From the NCBI GenBank assembly GCA_041486115.1, contig JBGPKT010000104.1, positions 1-8,237 on the forward strand: a stretch of 8,237 bases of DNA, read 5' to 3'. Positions 1 to 4,989 of this stretch are shown here, piece after piece. The notes under the pieces were generated by a model, which was not told the DNA's origin, ran no database searches, and saw only the letters and a list, made by a program, of their open reading frames with translations. The translations under genes were made by a program, and so were the position numbers. Within the stretch, counting starts at the first letter, position 1. Each line of letters opens with the position of its first letter. The stretch is from JACQBY01 sp041486115 (GTDB lineage Bacteria > Nitrospirota > Nitrospiria > JACQBW01).

Positions 1-966
1 AGACTCATACCCCATCGCCTGAAGAATAGCGATGTCTTTCATCTTATGACTGACCGTCATCATCAACACATTGTAAATCCCGAATCCCGCAACAAGCATA
101 ACGACCGCCACGATAAGGTAGCGCATCATGTTCTGCAGACTAAAAATGGTAAAAATATTTGAATTGCGCTGATCCCAGCTTTCAATCTTCTCGGCACTTA
201 TGCGTGACCAGGTGGTCGCAAGTTTTTCGGATTGTTCATAATCGGTCAAACGCACGTCAATTTCATTGACGCGGTTTAATGTGTGATTTAATTTCTGAAC
301 ATCCGCAAGCGCGCCGTAGGCTTGTAAATCAGTCTGCTTATTTCCACTATCGAATGTTCCAACGATTTGAAAAGGGATCGGAGTGCCGTTGCCAATTGAA
401 ATCATCACGTTTTGTGAAAGTTTGGCTCCCAGTTGACGAAGCAACTCTTTGCCGACAACCATTCTATTGCCGCCCGTTCCTATGTCAGTAAACTTTCCAT
501 CGACCATGTTTGAGGCGATGGTATTTACCTTGGACTGGTGTTCCGGAAGACAGCCCGTGAGGTTCGCTGAAATGGAAGTGCCCCCCTTGGAAAAAAGGGC
601 CGCGACGCTGACCTGTGGGGAGTAGGCTTCGACTCTCGGATCGGTTTCCAGCCGTTTATACCAACTTTGTGGACTTTCGATACGGTTATAATCTTTTCTT
701 CCTGCGGGAACCGAAGTCCAAAAAGCGTGTTCAATTTTGTTCCCGAAAAAGGCTTCATCTAACGAGTGAGGTTCTAGAAATTCTTGGCGGGCCTGAATAA
801 AAATGTGTGCGCTATTATTAACGAGTTCTTCAACAATATAGTTCTGGAATCCGACAAAAAAGCCGGAAATAGTGACATAACCTGCTGCTCCCAAAAAAAT
901 TCCGAGCAAGGTCAAAAGAGACTGTTGCTTTCTGGAAAAAAGATATCTTATGGCGAGAGAGATCAT
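1..966 (-). CDS. ABC transporter permease, FtsX/LolC-MacB type (partial, 3' end beyond window)
   Basis: Integral membrane subunit of an ABC exporter. Reading the minus strand from ATG at 966 gives 322 codons with no stop before the window edge. The N-terminus (MISLAIRYLFSRKQQSLLTL) has the LolC/LolE-like pattern of a basic amphipathic stretch followed by a first membrane helix at about residues 17-40. A soluble periplasmic region of about 230 residues follows, then a second hydrophobic helix at about 283-302 that enters an FtsX-type core (FGIYNVLMMTVSHKMKDIAI, then LQAMGYES). Two further helices would be expected off the edge. The start overlaps the adaptor stop by 4 bp (ATGA), with a modest AGGG Shine-Dalgarno about 7 nt upstream. 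Given the neighbours, it should work with the adaptor and TolC-like channel rather than as a LolCDE lipoprotein releaser. Substrate is unknown and no ATPase is visible in the window. Confidence 0.88.
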   Translation of the reverse strand, partial: MISLAIRYLFSRKQQSLLTLLGIFLGAAGYVTISGFFVGFQNYIVEELVNNSAHIFIQARQEFLEPHSLDEAFFGNKIEHAFWTSVPAGRKDYNRIESPQSWYKRLETDPRVEAYSPQVSVAALFSKGGTSISANLTGCLPEHQSKVNTIASNMVDGKFTDIGTGGNRMVVGKELLRQLGAKLSQNVMISIGNGTPIPFQIVGTFDSGNKQTDLQAYGALADVQKLNHTLNRVNEIDVRLTDYEQSEKLATTWSRISAEKIESWDQRNSNIFTIFSLQNMMRYLIVAVVMLVAGFGIYNVLMMTVSHKMKDIAILQAMGYES

Positions 967-1748
967 TTGATTTCCCTTTTGACGAGGACGGCCTGATCTC
1001 CAGCCTCCACGTCGCCACTGATGATTTCCGCATAGGTTCCGTCAATAAGGCCTAGTTTGACAGGTACCCGACGAGTTTTTCCATTACGACTTAAAACGAG
1101 ATTTTTATCCTCTAACGACGCAATTGGAACGAGAAGCACATCCTGTTTTTCCTGAAGAATAATGGATACGTCTGCCGTCATTCCGGGAAGGATAACTTTT
1201 GGAAGTGGTTGAACGGAAATATGCGCAAGAAAATCCCCTCCATTTGAATAGATGGATTCAACTCTTCCCTTAAACACTCTGTCTCTAAGGCCGTCAAAAC
1301 TAATGTGAACTGGAAGACCTGGTTTGAGATGGAGTGCTCCTTGCTGTTCTAAAGATACGAGGAGATACGTGTCAGTGGGATCGACAAGGGTCATCACGCT
1401 AGTTTGCGCATAAACTGTTTCGCCCTCTTTAAATGGCGCAGAGACAACAATTCCCGAAAAAGGAGCTCTGAAGTCCCCGATGCCTTCAAGATTGACCAAA
1501 CGCGCGCCTTTAGCTACGACTTCTCCCTCTTTTGCAAAGAGTTTACGAATGGTTGAGGTCACGCCGCTTTTAATGGAAAGACTTCTTTGAGCAGTCAGCG
1601 TCCCTATTCCGTAGACCGATTCAACAATAGAGCCCCTCTTGATCACCTCATAATCGACCGCACTGTGCTGTTTTTTCTTAAACAGTGCAAAACTAATCAC
1701 TGCAACTAATGCCACGCCGGCCAACAGGATCCAAACCTTCCTGCTCAT
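963..1748 (-). CDS. Short periplasmic adaptor (HlyD/MacA-type membrane fusion protein) lacking the coiled-coil hairpin
   Basis: Periplasmic adaptor expected to link the inner-membrane ABC permease with the outer-membrane channel. The 261-residue protein has one N-terminal membrane anchor (about residues 5-22, followed by KKK). The first lipoyl half-motif is at about 58-88, ending in GARLVNLE, and the second starts at 93 (FRAPFSGIVVSAPFKEGE). A beta-barrel follows at about 124-200 (GLPVHISFDG, LPGMTADVSI) and then a membrane-proximal domain to the end (LVPIASLEDK). Only about four residues separate the two lipoyl halves, whereas TolC-docking adaptors normally carry a long alpha-hairpin there; this also explains the short length. 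The start is firm: a GGAGG at 1755-1759 lies 6 nt upstream, and ATG overlaps the channel gene's TGA. The stop in turn overlaps the permease start. Confidence 0.9.
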   Translation of the reverse strand: MSRKVWILLAGVALVAVISFALFKKKQHSAVDYEVIKRGSIVESVYGIGTLTAQRSLSIKSGVTSTIRKLFAKEGEVVAKGARLVNLEGIGDFRAPFSGIVVSAPFKEGETVYAQTSVMTLVDPTDTYLLVSLEQQGALHLKPGLPVHISFDGLRDRVFKGRVESIYSNGGDFLAHISVQPLPKVILPGMTADVSIILQEKQDVLLVPIASLEDKNLVLSRNGKTRRVPVKLGLIDGTYAEIISGDVEAGDQAVLVKREIK

Positions 1749-3037
1749 TTAGTTCCTCCGGTATCTTCTTGAGAGTCGACTGCTATTTTAGAGGACTCGA
1801 CGAGAAGTCTGAAATAGTCATAGATAGTCATGATTCGTGTTCGCTCTAGTTTTCGTTTGGATTCTTGCCAGCTCGTCAAAGCAGTTAAAACATCAATATT
1901 TGTAGCGACACCCAGACGATTATCTCGGTGGAGGAGTTCGTAATTCCTTCGAGATAAGTCAGAAGCCTTGGAATATCTCTTAAGCTGATCAAAATCAGCT
2001 TGAACTGTGCGAAAGGCAGTTCTTACGGATTGCACTGCCAGTTCCCGGGTTTGTCGCAACGTTACTTCTTTAGAACGCTGAATGACGGAGGCCTCGTTCA
2101 CCTGGGCTTTTGTAAGACCACCCGAGAAAAGGGGAAAACTCAGCGTAAGACTCGTATCCCAATCTACGCCTTGATAAATCCCTGTCGGACGAAACACGTA
2201 GTAGTTAGCACTTAGTCCAAGATTCGGATAAAAGCCGGATTTAGCAATCTGGACACCCTCTTCCGCTGCGAGAAGATTACTTTTTGATTGCCGGATATCC
2301 GGACGCTGTTCAGAATATTCGAGCCACAGAGCAAGATTTTTTAAATCGCTCGGAAGTGGAGTTGAATCCATTAGCTTTGCATCAGACGAAAGACCCGTCA
2401 AATAAGTTAAGGTCTCCTGGTAGGTCACAAGCAGGCCCGCAGTTGCAGAGACAGAAGCTTCAAGGTTCGCGATTGAGGATTCCGCTGCGACGAAATCAGC
2501 CTCTCGCGCGCGCCCGCTTTTTATAGCAGTTGCGAGTTCTGACTTTCTTATTTTTGTACTTTCAATTTGCTCCTGGTATTGGACGATGTCCGATTGATAT
2601 ATGAGAACTGAGTAAAAAGCTTGAGCGGTATCTTTATAGAGCTGCCGAAGCGCCTGTTTTTTTTCCCATTCGTAACCTTCTTTGAGATTTTTTCTCTGTT
2701 TGACGGTAGCAAGATCCTTAAAGCCTTGAAATAGATTCTGGCTTAAATTGATATTTGCAGTGGCTTGGTTGGTCGAAAAAAGATTGTTTGCCAGTGCATT
2801 CATCGACTGTGCCTGTTGAAGGGATGCAGCCTGAAGAGATAGCGACGGCATATAACCCGCACGTGCTTGTTTAATTTGCGCATCCGTTTGATCAATCTGA
2901 TCTGTGCTCGTTACAACGGTCGCACTTCGCACTAAGGCAAGCTTGAAACAATCATCAAGCGTGTAGGTTCGATTTTCGGCATGTGCAACCGTGCAAAAAA
3001 GGACGGATATCATCATGAAGCCACGAATGGTAACCAT
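1745..3037 (-). CDS. TolC-family outer-membrane efflux channel
   Basis: Outer-membrane/periplasmic tunnel of a tripartite exporter (OEP family). I place the start at ATG 3037: it has GAGG 9 nt upstream and directly begins a clean Sec signal peptide (MVTIRGFMMISVLFCTVAHA, probable cleavage after AHA). That gives 430 residues, normal for the family. The frame stays open upstream to a TTG at 3160, and ATGs at 3052 and 3043 are alternatives, but these add a charged, non-signal extension. The two OEP repeats are visible: TYTLDDCFKLALVRS then QARAGYMPSLSLQ in the first, and IAKSGFYPNLGLSANYY in the second. A typical C-terminal coiled-coil segment follows (LGVATNIDVLTALTSWQESK). It is first in the three-gene operon and overlaps the adaptor by 4 bp. 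A full-size TolC beside a hairpin-less adaptor is unusual. Confidence 0.92.
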   Translation of the reverse strand: MVTIRGFMMISVLFCTVAHAENRTYTLDDCFKLALVRSATVVTSTDQIDQTDAQIKQARAGYMPSLSLQAASLQQAQSMNALANNLFSTNQATANINLSQNLFQGFKDLATVKQRKNLKEGYEWEKKQALRQLYKDTAQAFYSVLIYQSDIVQYQEQIESTKIRKSELATAIKSGRAREADFVAAESSIANLEASVSATAGLLVTYQETLTYLTGLSSDAKLMDSTPLPSDLKNLALWLEYSEQRPDIRQSKSNLLAAEEGVQIAKSGFYPNLGLSANYYVFRPTGIYQGVDWDTSLTLSFPLFSGGLTKAQVNEASVIQRSKEVTLRQTRELAVQSVRTAFRTVQADFDQLKRYSKASDLSRRNYELLHRDNRLGVATNIDVLTALTSWQESKRKLERTRIMTIYDYFRLLVESSKIAVDSQEDTGGTK

Positions 3038-3046
3038 CAACATTGA

Positions 3047-3050
3047 CCTC
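3047..3050 (-). promoter_or_regulatory. Shine-Dalgarno GAGG deciding the TolC-like start
   Basis: On the minus strand GAGG at 3050-3047 is 9 nt from the ATG at 3037, but only 3 nt from the ATG at 3043 and downstream of the one at 3052. Spacing therefore favours 3037, which also begins the signal peptide. A stronger GAGGAGG at 3134-3128 has no well-spaced in-frame start after it. Confidence 0.45.
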
Positions 3051-3189
3051 ATACGTGACTCGTTACGCCGATCAGCCGGCCTATTCCTTGCCGAAGCATT
3101 TCGAAGGTTATTAACAGAGAAACAAAACCTCCTCAATCTGTTTCCAGCGCATAGATTCAATGTCCCTGTTGCCGTTCTTCAGGTCATTT

Positions 3190-3195
3190 AGTATA
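3190..3195 (-). promoter_or_regulatory. Possible -10 element for the exporter operon
   Basis: The minus strand reads TATACT here, five of six matches to the sigma70 -10 consensus, in the 218-nt gap between the DUF2892 stop and the channel start. No good -35 is visible 16-18 bp upstream, only a T-rich stretch. It would give a 5' leader of roughly 145 nt. Weak call. Confidence 0.25.
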
Positions 3196-3255
3196 GGAAA
3201 ATGAGAGCTGCCCTAAAAATAAGATTCATTGATTATTAGCCGTTATTTCTCCCGA

Positions 3256-3456
3256 CTAGGTCCTCCGCGTGTTGACTCCCAGGACGGCCCAGAGGGGACA
3301 AAAATTGATCGCCCCCGTGATAATGGCAATTGCGCCAAGTCCGATCGAGGCCTCCATTCCCCAAGGGGGAAGCTCCCCAAACAATCCCGCTAAAACCAAA
3401 ATTATCCCGACGGACAATCGAATCCATTTTTCAGTACTTCCGATATTTCTTTTCAT
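3256..3456 (-). CDS. Small two-helix membrane protein, DUF2892 (YgaP-like transmembrane domain)
   Basis: A 66-residue inner-membrane protein matching the DUF2892 / YgaP C-terminal transmembrane pattern. A basic N-terminus with an amphipathic start (MKRNIGSTEKWIRLSVG) leads into helix one at about residues 13-28. A short loop (GELPPWGME) is followed by helix two at about 36-52, and the protein ends with the family hallmark CPLWAVLGVNT (Cys53). A good Shine-Dalgarno (AGAGGGG) about 7 nt before the ATG supports the start. In YgaP this domain is fused to a rhodanese; here it stands alone, which is common. Its molecular role is not established. It lies 218 nt upstream of the exporter operon on the same strand, so it may be its own unit. 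Confidence 0.85.
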   Translation of the reverse strand: MKRNIGSTEKWIRLSVGIILVLAGLFGELPPWGMEASIGLGAIAIITGAINFCPLWAVLGVNTRRT

Positions 3457-3584
3457 AATGTTCCCCTCTCTCTTTTTCTTGAATAGTCCGTTTTATGAAA
3501 AGCGGCATCAAGCTCTCACTTCTTTGCATCGAATTCAGGGCAATTCTTTTTTCTTAAAAGGTTACCTTATTTTAAGTTATCAAA

Positions 3585-3599
3585 ACAACTGATAGTTGT
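3585..3599. repeat. Inverted repeat ACAACT-gat-AGTTGT
   Basis: A perfect 6-bp inverted repeat with a 3-bp spacer lies in the divergent intergenic region, about 130 bp upstream of the DUF2892 start. It has the size and symmetry of a small dimeric-regulator operator, but it could be chance in AT-rich DNA. Confidence 0.3.
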
Positions 3600-3646
3600 G
3601 ATTGGTATTCCCTGCCAGTCCCTAATCTTCACCGTCATTCGTCTTT

Positions 3647-3664
3647 AATAATCGATAAATTATT
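3647..3664. repeat. AT-rich inverted repeat AATAAT-n6-ATTATT
   Basis: A 6-bp perfect inverted repeat with a 6-bp centre (cgataa), about 115 bp upstream of the SnoaL-like gene. Its low complexity makes chance likely; recorded as a possible operator only. Confidence 0.2.
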
Positions 3665-3777
3665 GTTTACAGAGCCATTGTCGCAAGGCTAAAATCAAGT
3701 TCGAGGCCAATTGAAATCCAGAGCAAGATTTTTGCCATAAGATTAAATAGAAATAATCCAACTTCTGAGAGATTAAA

Positions 3778-4212
3778 ATGCCCGGGTTTGAAAAAGAAAT
3801 GCTGATCAGAGCCAATCGTCAGTTCTACCTTGCCTTTGAAAAACTCGATATCAAAGAATTGGAAAAAGTCTGGGCCCAGGAGGATTATGTCCAATGTATT
3901 CACCCGGGATGGTCTCCTTGTTCGGGATGGCAAAAGGTTCGGGACAGCTGGGTGCTCATTTTCAATCATACCCGGTCCATTCGTTTTTCCATCACTGATA
4001 TCAAGGTACATTTTCAAGGATCCGTTGGATGGGTGATTTGCTTCGAAAACCTTGAAAGCCGGGATGGCGAAAAATGGATAAAAAGCCAGGTTCTGGCAAC
4101 CAACGTTTATGAGATGAAAGAGGGAACCTGGAAATTGGTGCACCATCATGGATCGCCTATTTTTCAGGATAACCCGGCAACGACCGAAGGAACATTCGAA
4201 GATATAGCGTAA
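3778..4212 (+). CDS. SnoaL/NTF2-like fold protein (DUF4440 / SnoaL_3 type)
   Basis: A 144-residue cytoplasmic protein of the NTF2-like superfamily; no signal peptide or membrane segment is seen. Typical features run in order: N-terminal helices (ANRQFYLAFEKLDIKELEKV), the segment YVQCIHPGW at about residues 37-45, then GWQKVRDSWVLIF at 50-62. The final strands ATNVYEMKEGTWKLVHHHGS at 107-126 carry the three histidines common in this group. Members form a cone-shaped barrel with a pocket; some are enzymes and some bind small ligands, and the sequence does not say which this is. The Shine-Dalgarno is weak (GAGAG before the ATG). The DUF309 gene follows after 10 bp on the same strand, suggesting one transcript. 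The closing residues after position 130 look unstructured. Confidence 0.82.
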   Translation: MPGFEKEMLIRANRQFYLAFEKLDIKELEKVWAQEDYVQCIHPGWSPCSGWQKVRDSWVLIFNHTRSIRFSITDIKVHFQGSVGWVICFENLESRDGEKWIKSQVLATNVYEMKEGTWKLVHHHGSPIFQDNPATTEGTFEDIA

Positions 4213-4222
4213 TCAGATAAAA

Positions 4223-4780
4223 ATGCCCCCACGCTCGCCTATCCCAGCCCCTTCCTTCCGGCGGAACCTCCCTTTGTATGCCAGGGAGCGCTCGTTTCCC
4301 GCCTATCGTTTTGTGCCCGGGCTTTACCCGCATCCGACTCGTGATCCGAAGGGGCACAGTTATCAGTCCGGCCGCCCGCAAGAACATCCCTCCTGGAGCC
4401 CCGATCAATGGAACACACTGGAGACCTACCTTCGGGGGGTTGACCTATTTAACAGGTTCTATTTTTGGGAGGCCCATGAAGTATGGGAAGCCCTTTGGAC
4501 AAGCCTGCCGGCCAACAATGATGCAGCCCGATTTCTGCAGGGAATAATCCATATCACAGCCTCCTTTTTAAAAATCCATATGAATGAAATTTCCGCATCT
4601 CAGAAGCTTTGGGATTCGGCATTGGCCCTCCTTGAACCATTTAAAGAAAACACGTGGATGGGAATAGAGGTCAACCGGCTTCTTAAAGAGGTGGAGGTTT
4701 ATCTCCTTCCGATAAAAAGAGGATCCGTTCCAACAATCGGCGGGAATACCCCGTCGATCCAATTAGTTATAAAAATTTAG
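4223..4780 (+). CDS. DUF309 domain protein
   Basis: A 185-residue soluble protein with the DUF309 helical domain at about residues 66-140. The signature is LFNRFYFWEAHEVWEALW (75-92), followed by ARFLQGIIHITASFLKIHMN (102-121); the EAHEVWE segment holds the conserved Glu/His cluster. Before it lies a second motif often seen in longer members, YRFVPGLYPHPTRDPKGHSY (28-47). The biochemical function of the family is unknown. It starts 10 bp after the SnoaL-like stop, and no Shine-Dalgarno precedes the ATG, so translation may rely on reinitiation from the upstream gene. An in-frame TTG at 4274, preceded by GGCGGA, is an alternative start that would remove a proline-rich leader of 17 residues and keep both motifs. 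Confidence 0.85.
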   Translation: MPPRSPIPAPSFRRNLPLYARERSFPAYRFVPGLYPHPTRDPKGHSYQSGRPQEHPSWSPDQWNTLETYLRGVDLFNRFYFWEAHEVWEALWTSLPANNDAARFLQGIIHITASFLKIHMNEISASQKLWDSALALLEPFKENTWMGIEVNRLLKEVEVYLLPIKRGSVPTIGGNTPSIQLVIKI

Positions 4781-4840
4781 CGACAGACGCCCTGCAACGC
4801 TGAATCGTAAAGTGAGTTCTTGTTATACTTTTAGCAACAT

Positions 4841-4879
4841 TAAAAGATGAAATCTTTTAGATCTTTTAGATAAAAGTCT
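4841..4879. repeat. Nested hairpins with a tandem ATCTTTTAG repeat
   Basis: TAAAAGAT-gaa-ATCTTTTA (4841-4859) is a perfect 8-bp stem. Its right arm starts a tandem duplication of ATCTTTTAG (4852-4860 and 4861-4869). The second copy can pair onward as CTTTT-agat-AAAAG, extended by AGA/TCT around one unpaired base (4859-4879). It lies 60 bp after the DUF309 stop and about 75 bp before the next promoter. It could be a weak terminator or processing site for the upstream pair, or an operator. The stems are nearly all AT, with no clear U-run after them. Confidence 0.4.
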
Positions 4880-4952
4880 CCCATTAAAATTAGCCTTTTA
4901 AAATACAAAATCCATAAGGTGTTGATTTATAAAGAATAGCTGTACCATTCAT

Positions 4953-4981
4953 TTGGCATTCCCTTTGCTTTCATATATAAT
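4953..4981 (+). promoter_or_regulatory. Near-consensus sigma70 promoter, predicted to give a leaderless mRNA
   Basis: TTGGCA (4953-4958, five of six matches) and TATAAT (4976-4981, perfect) are separated by exactly 17 bp. Transcription would normally start about 6-9 nt after the -10, that is around 4987-4990. The lipoprotein ATG is at 4990-4992, so the message would begin at or within a few bases of its start codon. No Shine-Dalgarno exists between the -10 and the ATG. Confidence 0.8.
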
Positions 4982-4989
4982 ATGAACTT

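Larger units (their letters stand above)
3457..3777. other. Divergent intergenic region between DUF2892 and SnoaL-like genes
   Basis: This 321-bp AT-rich stretch separates two divergent genes and must hold both promoters. I see no supportable gene in it. It contains two short inverted repeats (3585-3599 and 3647-3664). A TTGCCA hexamer at 3732-3737 matches the -35 consensus at five of six positions but is followed by only a poor -10 (TAATCC after 16 bp). No promoter can be called firmly on either strand. Confidence 0.5.

Noticed and set aside
525..758. Possible frameshift in the left-edge permease, because a different minus-strand frame is open here
   Set aside because: Translating the minus strand by hand from 966 to 1 gives one uninterrupted 322-codon frame with FtsX-type features; the other frame is a shadow.
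3038..3160. N-terminal extension of the TolC-like protein from TTG 3160
   Set aside because: The 41 extra residues are basic and polar and would bury the signal peptide; ATG 3037 has a better-spaced GAGG and starts the signal peptide directly.
3269..3592. A 107-codon plus-strand frame crossing the DUF2892 gene and the intergenic region
   Set aside because: It is opposite a small gene with a recognisable family signature and a good ribosome site, and its product shows no domain.
3732..3765. Promoter for the SnoaL-like gene based on TTGCCA
   Set aside because: The -35 is good but no acceptable -10 lies 16-18 bp downstream, so I left it as a remark in the intergenic entry.
3667..4149. A 160-codon open frame on the minus strand, antisense to the SnoaL-like gene, with a hydrophobic C-terminal stretch
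   Set aside because: It lies almost wholly opposite a well-supported gene, has no ribosome site, and only its tail resembles a membrane helix. I considered a remnant of a small membrane protein but found no convincing motif.
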